A stretch of DNA of 39,220 bases from an uncultured Verrucomicrobiae bacterium (GTDB lineage: Bacteria; Verrucomicrobiota; Verrucomicrobiia; Limisphaerales; J093), in assembly GCA_937946835.1 (NCBI GenBank), contig CALFAV010000077.1, positions 1 to 39,220 on the forward strand, read 5' to 3'. Both the position numbers and the translations under genes were made by a program. Below are positions 24,442 to 32,751 of this stretch, piece by piece; positions within the stretch are counted from its first letter, which is position 1, and each line of letters starts with the position of its first letter. The notes under the pieces are model-generated. The model was not told the origin of the DNA and did no database searches. It was given only the letters and a program-made list of their open reading frames with translations.

Positions 24442-25916
24442 CAGGGAGCTCCGGTTTCGGACCACTGGAAATTGACGGTGAACTGCATCGGCGCGTTACC
24501 ACGAATTTGCTCGACCTTCAACTCCCGCACCTCGGGCGCGGCGCGCAGCTTGTCCAGCACCCGCAGCAACGCGGCATTGTCCCGGGCCGTGCCGCTGCAG
24601 GTCACCCCGGTGTTGGGCCGGATTTCCACCGCCTTGGCCGACACCGTGCCATCCTCGGGAAAGGCCTCGGTGAGCCGGCGCAGGATGTTCAGCGTGCGGA
24701 ACGACTCGTCGTACCAGGAACGGTATTGGCGCACCCGTTGTTGCACGGCCTCCAATTCCGCCACGGCCTCCCGCATCCCGTTCCAGCGGGACCGCCACCA
24801 GGCCAGACGCGCCTGCTGCACGGCGAAGCCGCCCGCGGTGAGCACCACCACCGCCGCCACCGCCAGCGCCGCCCGCGCCGCGGTGCGCGAGGTGGTGTAC
24901 CGGGCGGCCAGCGCCTCCCAGCGGCTGATGCGGGGAGGCAGAAATTCGATCCCGGTCGAGCCGCCTTCCAGGTACTGCACCGCCACCGCCAGCGGCACCG
25001 AGACCGGCAAACCCGCCGGCAGGCGCAAGCCGCCGTTGACGGGCATCTCCCGCAGGGACTCCACGCTCAGGCCGTCCCCGGCCAGCGGCTCCCGCAGCCG
25101 GGTGCTGAGGCGCTGGGCGTCCGGGCCTGCCCCCACCACGCACACGCGACGCACGGTCGGTTCCACCTCGGGTGGGAGTTGTCCGAGCGTGATGCGCAAC
25201 TCGCGGGCCAGGGCGGGAAAGTCCGGCGCGCTTTCGGGGCCGGCTTCGCGCGGCAGGTCCAGGGTGCGCACCAGGGCCAACCCCCCGCCGCAGGCCACGT
25301 GCACGCCCAGGGTTTGCTCGCCGGGAACCAGCATCAGCACCCCCGATCCGGCGGACGCCTGGCCGTTAAGTCCCGGCAGGGCCGCCAGTCCCAGGGTCAG
25401 ACTCACCAGGCGCAGGCGGGCCGCCCGGGCGACGCTCTCCAGGCGTTCCACCTGCTCGCGCGCCAGGCCCAGCAGTGTCACCCCGGCCGCGCCGGTCGCG
25501 GTTTGGTATCGGGAACGCGCCATGACCAGGCCCTCCGGGCCGGTGGGGAAGCCCCGCTCGGCTTCCAGTTGGATGAGGCTTTCGAGGTCCGCCTCCGGCA
25601 GGTCCGGCAGGGGGACGTTCACGGTAAACAGCCATTGGGGCGGCAGCGCGAGGATACACCGGCGCTCCCGTACTCCGGCGGCGTCCAAATGTTGGCGCAG
25701 CTCGCGCCCCAGAGCCGTCGGCTCGGCTTCCTGCGGATCCAGTGCCAGCGTGACCGTGAAGGACTGCAGGACCTCGGCCGAGCCGTTGGTGCGCCGGACC
25801 ACCACCCCCTCCAGCCGCCGGCCATCCAGGGCCAGGGCGAGGATGGTGGAGCCGCTCGCGCGGGTGCCGCGGCGCCACCGGGCCGGGTGGATCAGGTCCA
25901 GGTTGAATGGCTTCAT
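24441..25916 (-). CDS. gspL: GspL-like platform protein (PilM-type plus PilN-type domains)
   Basis: This 491-residue protein is the inner-membrane platform subunit that recruits the GspE ATPase. The ATG at 25916 lies 4 bp after the gspK stop. Residues about 25-330 form an actin-like PilM/GspL cytoplasmic domain (ILALALDGRRLEGVVV; LPDLPEADLESLIQLEAERG). A membrane helix (AALAVAAVVVLTAGGFAVQQ) lies near 365-385. A coiled-coil and PilN-like ferredoxin domain follow (AVQQRVRQYRSWYDESFRTL; then GTARDNAALLRVLDKLRAAP). Pili systems encode PilM and PilN separately, while T2SS GspL carries both, as seen here. Confidence 0.85.
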   Translation of the reverse strand: MKPFNLDLIHPARWRRGTRASGSTILALALDGRRLEGVVVRRTNGSAEVLQSFTVTLALDPQEAEPTALGRELRQHLDAAGVRERRCILALPPQWLFTVNVPLPDLPEADLESLIQLEAERGFPTGPEGLVMARSRYQTATGAAGVTLLGLAREQVERLESVARAARLRLVSLTLGLAALPGLNGQASAGSGVLMLVPGEQTLGVHVACGGGLALVRTLDLPREAGPESAPDFPALARELRITLGQLPPEVEPTVRRVCVVGAGPDAQRLSTRLREPLAGDGLSVESLREMPVNGGLRLPAGLPVSVPLAVAVQYLEGGSTGIEFLPPRISRWEALAARYTTSRTAARAALAVAAVVVLTAGGFAVQQARLAWWRSRWNGMREAVAELEAVQQRVRQYRSWYDESFRTLNILRRLTEAFPEDGTVSAKAVEIRPNTGVTCSGTARDNAALLRVLDKLRAAPEVRELKVEQIRGNAPMQFTVNFQWSETGAP

Positions 25917-25920
25917 GGAG

Positions 25921-27387
25921 TCACCAGGAAAACAGGCGGCTGCGCGCCCGCCCACTGCTGGCGGCCAACCCCTCCCGCCGCCACTCGGCCAACTGCTCGC
26001 GCAGGTCCACGCCCAACGCCCAGCCCAGGTGGGTCAGGTCCTGCCGGCTCACCAGCCGGGGCACGCCGTCGCGGGTGTCGAAAATCGCCCGCACCCGCCG
26101 GTACCCCCGGCCCTGATGCCCCAGGGCCACGACATCGGCGGTGTACTGGTAGCTGCGGGCGGTCAGGTACGGCCCGGCCTCGAGGATCGCTGCCTCGTCC
26201 AACACCTCGGCCACCCAGGCCAGGGTGGTGAGCCGGCGGGATTGCGTCTCGCGGTAGGCCACCAGGGCGGCGGCGTTCTCGTAGCCGAGGCCGGGGAGGC
26301 AGGCCAGCACCGTTTCCGGGGCGGTGTTTACATTGACCAGGCCCACCAACACGGCGTTGGTGGAGACGGTCAGTTCGCCCTCGATTTGGGCAAACTCGTC
26401 CGCCGTCAGGCCGCTGCGCAGGTAAAAGTGCAACAGGCTGGAGAAATTGGCCCCCGGCGCATTGGTCCCGCCCCCCGGCCCCCCGCCGGGCCCCCCGCCG
26501 CCGGGTGCGCCCAGCCGGGCGAGGATGGCGTTGGCGCGGTCGGTGCCGAAGGCCTGTTGGAGCAGGGCGGCCAGCTCCTGCTGGTTGGGGTTGTTGACGT
26601 TGATCCGCGCCGACCCGTCGCTGCGGGTGTTGGGCTCGGCGCTGGACACGGTGACGTATTCGAGCAGGCCGGCGTCCAGGTAGCCGTCCTTGTTGTCGTA
26701 AGGCGGGGCGGCATCACCGTCGTTCTCGTTGGGGTCGAGCACCCCGTTGAGGTTGGTGTCTTCGCCGAAGAGGTAAACGAGGTCGGCGCCGTGAACCAGC
26801 CGCAGTTCCTCGACCGACTCGAAGGGGGCGTTTTTGCACCGGTAGGCCGGGGTTTGTCGCAGGTAGGTTTCGTCCTCGGCGCCGCCCGGGCCGGGGGTGC
26901 TGTCGGCGTCGCGCCAGTCCACGATGGCCGCGGCAAACTCGGGCGTCATGCCGGGCAGCAGTTGCAGCATCTCGACAGTGGCGGTGTTGAGGTTGAGCTT
27001 GGAGGCCTCGTCCACCAGACCGAAGGCGGGTACGTCGGCGCGGGAGCGGCGGGGATTGCGACCGAGAAACCACACCGTCGCCTCCCCAAGCGGCAAGGCC
27101 TCGCTGGCGTAATCAAACTCGTCCGGCGGCAGGCCGGGGGCCTCCGGCACGGTCGCCAGGACGTTACTGGCGTAGCGCAGGGCGCCGGCGATGGCCTGCT
27201 CGGCCTCGAAGGCGGCCACGCGCTGGTCCGCGGCGCGCAGCTCGAAGTTGACCGTTTGCGCGAAATACAGTGCCAGGGAGACCAGGCCAAAGGCGATCCA
27301 CAGCGCGATGATCAGCACCGAGCCGCGGCGCGCCCCTCGGGGGCACGGGTGACCCCCACCTCCGCAATGACCGAACCGATGCCTCAT
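25921..27387 (-). CDS. gspK: Minor pseudopilin GspK
   Basis: This 488-residue protein is the large tip pseudopilin. The ATG at 27387 overlaps the gspJ stop as ATGA. The prepilin segment RRGSVLIIALWIAFGLVSLA lacks the Glu5 found in other pseudopilins, as is normal for GspK. Two helix-hairpin-helix-like segments, SKLNLNTATVEMLQLLPGM and GLVNVNTAPETVLACLPGLG, mark the T2SSK fold. Between them are a perfect EF-hand-type loop DTNLNGVLDPNE (residues 210-221) and a Gly/Pro-rich tract near 290-305. The protein is longer than the roughly 320 residues usual for the family because of these insertions. Calcium sites are known in GspK structures, so the loop may be structural. Confidence 0.9.
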   Translation of the reverse strand: MRHRFGHCGGGGHPCPRGARRGSVLIIALWIAFGLVSLALYFAQTVNFELRAADQRVAAFEAEQAIAGALRYASNVLATVPEAPGLPPDEFDYASEALPLGEATVWFLGRNPRRSRADVPAFGLVDEASKLNLNTATVEMLQLLPGMTPEFAAAIVDWRDADSTPGPGGAEDETYLRQTPAYRCKNAPFESVEELRLVHGADLVYLFGEDTNLNGVLDPNENDGDAAPPYDNKDGYLDAGLLEYVTVSSAEPNTRSDGSARINVNNPNQQELAALLQQAFGTDRANAILARLGAPGGGGPGGGPGGGTNAPGANFSSLLHFYLRSGLTADEFAQIEGELTVSTNAVLVGLVNVNTAPETVLACLPGLGYENAAALVAYRETQSRRLTTLAWVAEVLDEAAILEAGPYLTARSYQYTADVVALGHQGRGYRRVRAIFDTRDGVPRLVSRQDLTHLGWALGVDLREQLAEWRREGLAASSGRARSRLFSW

Positions 27388-28100
27388 GAGCCTCCTCCGC
27401 CGCCGGACGCGTTTGCGGTGCCGCCCGCCGCCGCAGGGCGGGCGTCCACCGGCACCACCAGCTCGATGGGTTCCTGGTACGCCGGGTTGGTCCGGCCCCG
27501 GGCCGGGAACAACTGCACCTTGATGGCCGCGGGCAGCACGGTGGGTTCCACGGTCGAATCCCAGGCGTCCCGCCACTGGGTGCCGTCGTGGTACTGAAAG
27601 GCCAGTTCCTCGACCCCTTCGAGCAGGAACTGATCTTCCGGCGGCTCTTCGACCGGGGCGAGCAGGTTGCGCGTGACCGACCGGATCAGGTCCAAACCCG
27701 CGACGTCGTTGGTGGGCGGGACCAGGCGGTAAACCACCCGTTGCAGGGCCGGCCAGGGGGTGTCCTCGCGGAGCACCCCGACGGTGGTGAAAAAGTACGG
27801 GCTGCGGCGGCCGGGCAGCAGGGTCAGGTTGGTGGGGACGGATTGCAGCGCCCCGACCAGCGTGCCGCCCGGGGCGGCCAGGTTGGCCAGGTCGCGCCGT
27901 ACAATGGCCAGGGCCTGCTCCAGCGGGACCGATTCCTCCAGGGTCGCCGCGACGCGGTTGCGCAGGCGCAGGGCGCCCGAAAACACGTAGTGCAGCGAAA
28001 GCAGCACCACGGAGAAGACCATGACCGCCAGCAGCAACTCCAGCAGGGTGAAGCCCTGGCGGCCGGGTGTCGGCCCGGGGCGGAGCGGGGCGGTTTTCAC
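27384..28100 (-). CDS. gspJ: Minor pseudopilin GspJ
   Basis: This is a 238-residue pseudopilin. The GTG at 28100 is chosen because it overlaps the gspI stop as GTGA and gives a normal-length leader. The prepilin peptidase site is in GRQG-FTLLELLLAV, with Gly at -1 and Glu at +5. A long hydrophobic helix follows, then a globular domain with DLANLAAPGG and EELAFQYHDGTQWRDAWD, the latter a family hallmark. The C-terminus is Ala/Gly-rich. GspJ forms the pseudopilus tip with GspI and GspK, and all three are adjacent here. Confidence 0.9.
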   Translation of the reverse strand: MKTAPLRPGPTPGRQGFTLLELLLAVMVFSVVLLSLHYVFSGALRLRNRVAATLEESVPLEQALAIVRRDLANLAAPGGTLVGALQSVPTNLTLLPGRRSPYFFTTVGVLREDTPWPALQRVVYRLVPPTNDVAGLDLIRSVTRNLLAPVEEPPEDQFLLEGVEELAFQYHDGTQWRDAWDSTVEPTVLPAAIKVQLFPARGRTNPAYQEPIELVVPVDARPAAAGGTANASGGGGGS

Positions 28101-28567
28101 GGTGCACCTCCGGGCATGGTTGGGCCGGTGCCACCGGTCCCCGAGGTGGCGGGGGTGGCCGTGGCCGCGGCGTCCACCAGGGTGCTCAGTTGCACGGTGT
28201 ATTCCCGGCCCTGGACCGGGAAGGCCACCTGCACGGTGAGCAGCCGCAGCGCTCCCATTTCCCACGGTTCGTTGTCCCACCGCCAATCGTACTGGTACGG
28301 CCCCTCCGCCAGCGTGCCGCGCTGGCTGGCACGCTGCCACTGACCGCTGACCACCAGCTCGTTCAAGAGCCGGTCGGCCAGGCGGGCGGCGGTGGCCTTG
28401 CGGGCGGCCACCAGACCGGCCTGACTGGCCACACGCAGCGCCTCGACGGCCACCGGGATCACAATGGCCATGAACAGCAGCGCGGCCAGCACCTCGGCCA
28501 GGGTGAACCCGGCCCGGGTCCGGTCACCGGAGCAGGCGCGGTGGCGGTTGGTTGGTCCGGAGTTCAT
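28097..28567 (-). CDS. gspI: Minor pseudopilin GspI
   Basis: This is a 156-residue pseudopilin. The leader ends RTRAG-FTLAEVLAALLFMAI, with Gly at -1 and Glu at +5. The globular part contains RLADRLLNELVVSGQW and WRWDNEPWEMGALRLLTVQV, matching the GspI/PulI layout. The ATG at 28567 lies 44 bp inside the end of gspH. No later ATG or GTG exists before the cleavage site, so the long overlap is real. The C-terminus is a low-complexity Thr/Gly/Pro tail. Confidence 0.88.
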   Translation of the reverse strand: MNSGPTNRHRACSGDRTRAGFTLAEVLAALLFMAIVIPVAVEALRVASQAGLVAARKATAARLADRLLNELVVSGQWQRASQRGTLAEGPYQYDWRWDNEPWEMGALRLLTVQVAFPVQGREYTVQLSTLVDAAATATPATSGTGGTGPTMPGGAP

Positions 28568-29162
28568 ACCTCAACCGATTGCGGCTGGGCGCCACCCAGA
28601 GCTCCCCTTCCACCGCCTCCTCGCGGACCTGCCGGAATGCAATCCATTCCGGCCCGGTCTCGCCCAGGGCACCCTCCGGCGTGAACCGGAGCCAGTACAG
28701 GTTTTGGAGCGAGCGTGGGCGTTGGGAATCCGGCGTGGCGCTCAGCGCGGACAATGCCGGCACCGGCTCGGCCGATGGCCCCGGCTGCCGGGGCTGGAAG
28801 ACCTCGATGTCCAGGCCCTCGGCCAGCTCAAATTCCCGGGCCAGATCATCCCGTTCGAGATAGGTGGCCTCGGCTTCCAGTCCGTATCGCCGTTGCTGCG
28901 GGTCAATCCACAATACCATCGGCACTCCTTCGGCCACGGCCCGGCTCTGGCCGTAGCGGGTCAGGGCCAGAAACCGCAGCGCTTCGGAGTCCAGCTCGCG
29001 CCCCCGAAAAAACCGGGCCAGCGTGGGCGCCGCGAAGCCCAGCACGGTGAGCAGCAGGGTCAGCACCAGGAGCAGCTCGACCAGCGTGAAGGCGCGGGCC
29101 CCCCGCCGCGGCGGCGGGCGGATCGCCGGCTCAGAGGCAGCTCGGTCAAGCGGGCGGGGCAT
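28524..29162 (-). CDS. gspH: Minor pseudopilin GspH
   Basis: This is a 212-residue pseudopilin. The leader is long and basic (about 24 residues), and the cleavage region reads ARA-FTLVELLLVLTLLL. Glu is at +5, and the -1 residue is Ala rather than the usual Gly. The globular domain includes LARFFRGRELDSEALRFLAL and VPMVLWIDPQQRRYGLEAE, which fits GspH. The final 14 codons are shared with the start of gspI in another frame. GspH is thought to connect the pseudopilus tip to the GspG shaft. Confidence 0.87.
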   Translation of the reverse strand: MPRPLDRAASEPAIRPPPRRGARAFTLVELLLVLTLLLTVLGFAAPTLARFFRGRELDSEALRFLALTRYGQSRAVAEGVPMVLWIDPQQRRYGLEAEATYLERDDLAREFELAEGLDIEVFQPRQPGPSAEPVPALSALSATPDSQRPRSLQNLYWLRFTPEGALGETGPEWIAFRQVREEAVEGELWVAPSRNRLRYELRTNQPPPRLLR

Positions 29163-29170
29163 GGCGGGGG

Positions 29171-29653
29171 TCAGCGGCGTGAGCCGGAGGTTTGCCAGTT
29201 GGTGATGTCGTCCTCGGTGTTTTCCCGGCCGTCCGGTCCCATCGAGTAGAGGTCGTAGCCGTTGACGTTGTGCTTGCCCGGATACTCGTAGATGTAGTCG
29301 TTGCCCCAGGGGTCCTTGGGAATGTCTTTGAGGTACGGGCCTTTCCAGTTCACCGCGTCGCGCGGCTGGGTGATGAGGTCTTCGAGGCCGGTGCGGCCCT
29401 TGGGATAGTAGCCGTTGTCCACCTCGAAGGCATCCAGCGCGGTGCTGAAGGCGGCGATCTGGGTCTTGGCGGCGGTGATGCGCGCCTGCTCGGAACGCCC
29501 GGCCAGCTTCGGGTATACGATGGCGGCCAGGGTGCCGAGGATGACCAGCACCAACAGCAGCTCGACCAGCGTGAAGCCGGCCCGGCGGCGAGCATGGGCC
29601 GGGGACGGCGGACGGCGGACGGCGGACGGCGGACGGCGGAACGGGTGTTTCAT
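29171..29653 (-). CDS. gspG: Major pseudopilin GspG with a tandem-repeat leader
   Basis: This 160-residue protein is the shaft subunit of the pseudopilus. The prepilin site is RRAG-FTLVELLLVLVILGTLAA, with Gly at -1 and Glu at +5. The C-terminal domain has the canonical GspG features GYYPKGRTGLEDLI, YLKDIPKDPWGNDYIYEYPG and YDLYSMGPDGRENTEDDI, the last being the calcium-binding loop. The leader before the cleavage site is 25 residues long and contains a repeated peptide (RRPPSAV, RRPPS) encoded by five copies of a 7-bp unit at 29603-29637. No other start codon lies between the ATG at 29653 and the cleavage site. It follows gspF by 14 bp. Confidence 0.95.
   Translation of the reverse strand: MKHPFRRPPSAVRRPPSPAHARRRAGFTLVELLLVLVILGTLAAIVYPKLAGRSEQARITAAKTQIAAFSTALDAFEVDNGYYPKGRTGLEDLITQPRDAVNWKGPYLKDIPKDPWGNDYIYEYPGKHNVNGYDLYSMGPDGRENTEDDITNWQTSGSRR
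29603..29637. repeat. 7-bp tandem repeat (GGACGGC)x5 inside the gspG leader
   Basis: Five perfect head-to-tail copies of GGACGGC (plus strand) occupy codons 6-17 of gspG, with a degenerate sixth copy (GGAACGG) at 29638-29644. The unit length is not a multiple of three, so gain or loss of one copy would shift the gspG frame before the mature pseudopilin. Three units equal 21 nt, which explains the 7-residue periodicity of the leader peptide. Confidence 0.9.
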
Positions 29654-29667
29654 GGGTCCAGTGTGGG

Positions 29668-30936
29668 TTAGCGGATGTACTCCTGCAGCGTGAAAATGGG
29701 CAGGGCCATGCCGACGAAGATCACCCCGATAAGGCCGGCGATCAAAAACAACATCACCGGCTCGGCCAGGGCCACGGCGGTCTTGAGCCGGCGATCCAGC
29801 TCGGCCTCGGTCACGTTGGCGATACGGACCAGCTCCTGGTCCAGTTTGCCGCTTTCCTCGGCCACGGCGATCATTTCGAGGGTGGACCCGGCGAAGAGCG
29901 TGCGCGCCTCGGCCAGGCTGGCGCCCAGCGGCTTGCCCTCCTTGACCAGGTCAATCGAGCGGGTCACCGCGTCGAGCAGGATTTGGTTGCCCAACGAGCG
30001 GCGGGCGACGTTCAGCGCGTTGATCAACGGCACGCCGGCGGCCAGCAATGTGCCCAACATGCGGCAGAAGCGCGCCATGGCGTATTGCGCCACCAGACCG
30101 CCCACCGCCGGGAGCCTGAGGATCGCGCGCTCCCACACCCGCCGGCCGGCGGGCGAGCGCAGCCAGTTGCCGGCCAGATACCCGGCCAGAGCCAGCCCCA
30201 GCGCCACAAACACTCCGTAGGCGCGCATCGTGTGGCTCACGGCGATGAGCGCCTCGGTCAGCGCGGGCAGTTTGGCGCCAAAACCGGCAAAGGTGAGCTG
30301 GAATTTGGGAATGATGACCACCAGCAGGAACACCATCACCGTCAGCGCCAGGCTCAGCAGGATGGTCGGATAAAACATCGCCGTGAGCACCTTCGACCGC
30401 AGCTCCTTTTCGCGCGCCTGAAAATCCGCAATCTGGGCCAGCACCAGGTCCAGAAAGCCGCCCGTCTCGCCCGCCTCGACCATCGCCACGTACACCCGCG
30501 GAAAGGTCTCGGGAGACTGCGCCATGGCGTCGGCCAGCGACATCCCGTCCACCACCCGGTCATGGATTTCCTTCCACCGGGCTTGGGCCACCGGGTGGGT
30601 GGCCTCTTTTTGCAGGATGACCAGGGCGCGACTGAGCGGCACGCCGGCGGCCAGCAGGCTCGCCAGCAGGCGGGTGAAGTTTTCCAACGCCTGGCTGCTG
30701 ACCCGGCGTCGGCCGGGCAGACCAAACCGGGAGGGGACCTCGCTCGTGGGGGCGGCGCCGGCGGGCGAGGAGCGGGGTTTGCCGTTGCCGGAGGCGCCGT
30801 TGCGCTCGGCCAGGCGCACGGGGCGCAGCCCGCGTGCGGCCAGCAGCCGGAGGGCCTCCTGGCGGCCTCCGGCCTCGAGCTGGCCTTCGGTAACCGTGCC
30901 TCCGGGCGCCAGGGCTTTGTACTGGAAGAGGGGCAT
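29668..30936 (-). CDS. gspF: Type II secretion inner-membrane platform protein GspF
   Basis: This is a 422-residue polytopic platform protein. The N-terminus MPLFQYKALAPGGTVTEGQL is the family start. Two repeats of the T2SSF domain are visible: FTRLLASLLAAGVPLSRAL (first cytoplasmic bundle, about 85-205) and FCRMLGTLLAAGVPLINAL (second, about 280-400). Each is followed by membrane helices, such as LTVMVFLLVVIIPKF and LIAGLIGVIFVGMALPIF. The chain ends PIFTLQEYIR. The region around residues 45-75 is a nonconserved Ser/Pro/Ala linker. It lies 9 bp after gspE. Confidence 0.95.
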   Translation of the reverse strand: MPLFQYKALAPGGTVTEGQLEAGGRQEALRLLAARGLRPVRLAERNGASGNGKPRSSPAGAAPTSEVPSRFGLPGRRRVSSQALENFTRLLASLLAAGVPLSRALVILQKEATHPVAQARWKEIHDRVVDGMSLADAMAQSPETFPRVYVAMVEAGETGGFLDLVLAQIADFQAREKELRSKVLTAMFYPTILLSLALTVMVFLLVVIIPKFQLTFAGFGAKLPALTEALIAVSHTMRAYGVFVALGLALAGYLAGNWLRSPAGRRVWERAILRLPAVGGLVAQYAMARFCRMLGTLLAAGVPLINALNVARRSLGNQILLDAVTRSIDLVKEGKPLGASLAEARTLFAGSTLEMIAVAEESGKLDQELVRIANVTEAELDRRLKTAVALAEPVMLFLIAGLIGVIFVGMALPIFTLQEYIR

Positions 30937-30945
30937 AACGGCGGA

Positions 30946-32748
30946 TCAGCCCCGACCCGCCGTGGCGGAGGCCGGGGACGCCGGGGGTCGGGCTTCGGCG
31001 GCCTCCGCCTCCGAACCGTTCTGCGTGGCGAAGGCCACTTCCCTGGCCGTGGTCACACTGAGCACCTCTTCGAAGGTGGTGATGCCCAGCCGCACCAGCC
31101 GCCAACCATCCTCGGCCAGGGTGACCATGCCGCCGCGCCGGGCCGCCTCCCGGATCTGGTCGCTGGAGGCCCTCTGGAGCACCAGTTGGCGGATTTCGTT
31201 GTCAATTTCCATCCACTCGAAGATGGCGTGGCGGTCGTAGAAACCGGTTTGGCGGCACTGGCGGCAGCCCACCGCGCGGTAAATGGTGGTGTTGAGGGGC
31301 AGGCCCACCTGGGCCTTGAAGGCCTGAGCCGGCGGCGAGGTGTCGGGTTGTTTGCAATGCCGGCACAGCACCCGCACCAGGCGCTGGGCAATCACGGCCT
31401 CGAGCGACGAGGCCACCAGGTACGGTTCGACGCCCATGTCCACCAGCCGCGTGACCGCCCCGGGGGCGTCGTTGGTGTGCAGGGTGGAAAACACCAGGTG
31501 CCCGGTGAGCGAGGCCTGCACGGCGATCTGGGCGGTCTCGCGGTCGCGGATTTCGCCCACCAGGATCACGTCCGGGTCGTGCCGCAAAATCGAGCGCAGG
31601 CCGCGGGCGAAGGTCAGGCCGGCCTTTTCATTGACCTGGATCTGGTTGACGCCCTTGAGCTGGTACTCGACCGGGTCCTCGATGGTGATGATCTTGCGGG
31701 CGGAGTCGTTGATCTCGTTCAGGGCGGTGTAGAGGGTGGAGGTCTTGCCGCTGCCGGTGGGGCCGGTGACCAGTACGATGCCGTGGGGCAGTTGGAGGAT
31801 GCGGCGGAAGCAGGCCAGCTCGCGCGAGGCCATGCCCAGTTCGGTCATGCCGCGCAGGGGCGCGTCCTGCCGCAACAAGCGCATGACCACCGCCTCGCCG
31901 TGGAGCATGGGGATGACCGAGACGCGGATGTCCACCTCGGCGTTTTCGATGCGGACCTTGATGCGGCCGTCCTGGGGCAGGCGTTTCTCGGCGATGTTCA
32001 GGTGACTGAGGATTTTGACCCGCGAAACGATGGCGGGCTGAAAGCGCTTGAGTTGTGCCGGCACCGGCACGTCCTGCAGCACGCCGTCAATGCGGTAGCG
32101 GATGCGAAACTCGTCCTCGAACGGCTCCAGGTGGATGTCCGAGGCGCGCAGTTCGATGGCGTCGCGCAGGACCTGGTTGACAAAGCGGATGATCGAGGCG
32201 TCCTCGGCCGCGGTGTCCAGGTCGGTGCCCTCCTCGCGTTCCTCGTCCACCACCTGGATGCCGGCGGTTTCCTCGAGGGAGCCAATGGTGTCCGCGCCCA
32301 CCCCCAGCCACTTCTTCATCTCCCGCTGGATGGCTTCGGAGGGCGCCAGCACGGGGCGCAATCGCAGGCCGGTGAGTTGCCGGAGCGTGTCCAGGCCCTG
32401 GGGGGCGTAAAGCCGGCTGGTGGCCACTTCCACCACGCCGTTGATGCGGCGCAGGGGTAACAGTTCGTCCCGCAACAGCAGCCGGGCGGGAAACAGGCTC
32501 AGGACCTCCTTGTCCGGTTGCACGTCTTCAAGCAGGGTGAAGCCCAGATCGTACTCACGCGCCAGCCAGCGGAGGACCTCGGCTTCCGACTGAGCCGCCG
32601 CACCCGCGCCGGCCGTCTGGGTCAGCTTGCGGACGTCCCGGGCGGAGAGTTGGCGCGCCGCCAGCATCCGCGCGAGCAGATCGCCGGCCCCCGGGTCGTG
32701 CGGACCCGCGGCGCTGGGGGCGGACGGTTCAGTCGGGAAACGGGACAT
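30946..32748 (-). CDS. gspE: Type II secretion ATPase GspE
   Basis: This 600-residue hexameric ATPase drives pseudopilus assembly. The N-terminal GspE/MshEN domains (about 15-160) contain LAREYDLGFTLLEDV. The ATPase core has Walker A GPTGSGKTS near 328-336, an Asp box ITIEDPVEYQL, Walker B ILVGEIRDRETA and the His box STLHTNDAPGAVTRLVDMG. The zinc tetracysteine is CRHC near 459 and CRQC near 494, spaced about 31 residues apart. Length is slightly above the roughly 500-570 usual because of N- and C-terminal Ala/Pro tails. It follows the small exported protein by only 3 bp, so the two are certainly cotranscribed. Confidence 0.96.
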   Translation of the reverse strand: MSRFPTEPSAPSAAGPHDPGAGDLLARMLAARQLSARDVRKLTQTAGAGAAAQSEAEVLRWLAREYDLGFTLLEDVQPDKEVLSLFPARLLLRDELLPLRRINGVVEVATSRLYAPQGLDTLRQLTGLRLRPVLAPSEAIQREMKKWLGVGADTIGSLEETAGIQVVDEEREEGTDLDTAAEDASIIRFVNQVLRDAIELRASDIHLEPFEDEFRIRYRIDGVLQDVPVPAQLKRFQPAIVSRVKILSHLNIAEKRLPQDGRIKVRIENAEVDIRVSVIPMLHGEAVVMRLLRQDAPLRGMTELGMASRELACFRRILQLPHGIVLVTGPTGSGKTSTLYTALNEINDSARKIITIEDPVEYQLKGVNQIQVNEKAGLTFARGLRSILRHDPDVILVGEIRDRETAQIAVQASLTGHLVFSTLHTNDAPGAVTRLVDMGVEPYLVASSLEAVIAQRLVRVLCRHCKQPDTSPPAQAFKAQVGLPLNTTIYRAVGCRQCRQTGFYDRHAIFEWMEIDNEIRQLVLQRASSDQIREAARRGGMVTLAEDGWRLVRLGITTFEEVLSVTTAREVAFATQNGSEAEAAEARPPASPASATAGRG

Positions 32749-32751
32749 GGC

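Noticed and set aside
24100-27597. A very long open frame on the plus strand (over 1,100 codons) opposite gspK, gspL and gspM
   Set aside because: It is antisense to well-supported secretion genes, has no motifs or start signals, and is explained by high GC lowering stop-codon frequency.
29983-32460. A long plus-strand open frame (about 825 codons) opposite gspE and gspF
   Set aside because: Antisense shadow of two clearly identified genes; composition rich in His/Gln/Gly as expected from reverse reading.
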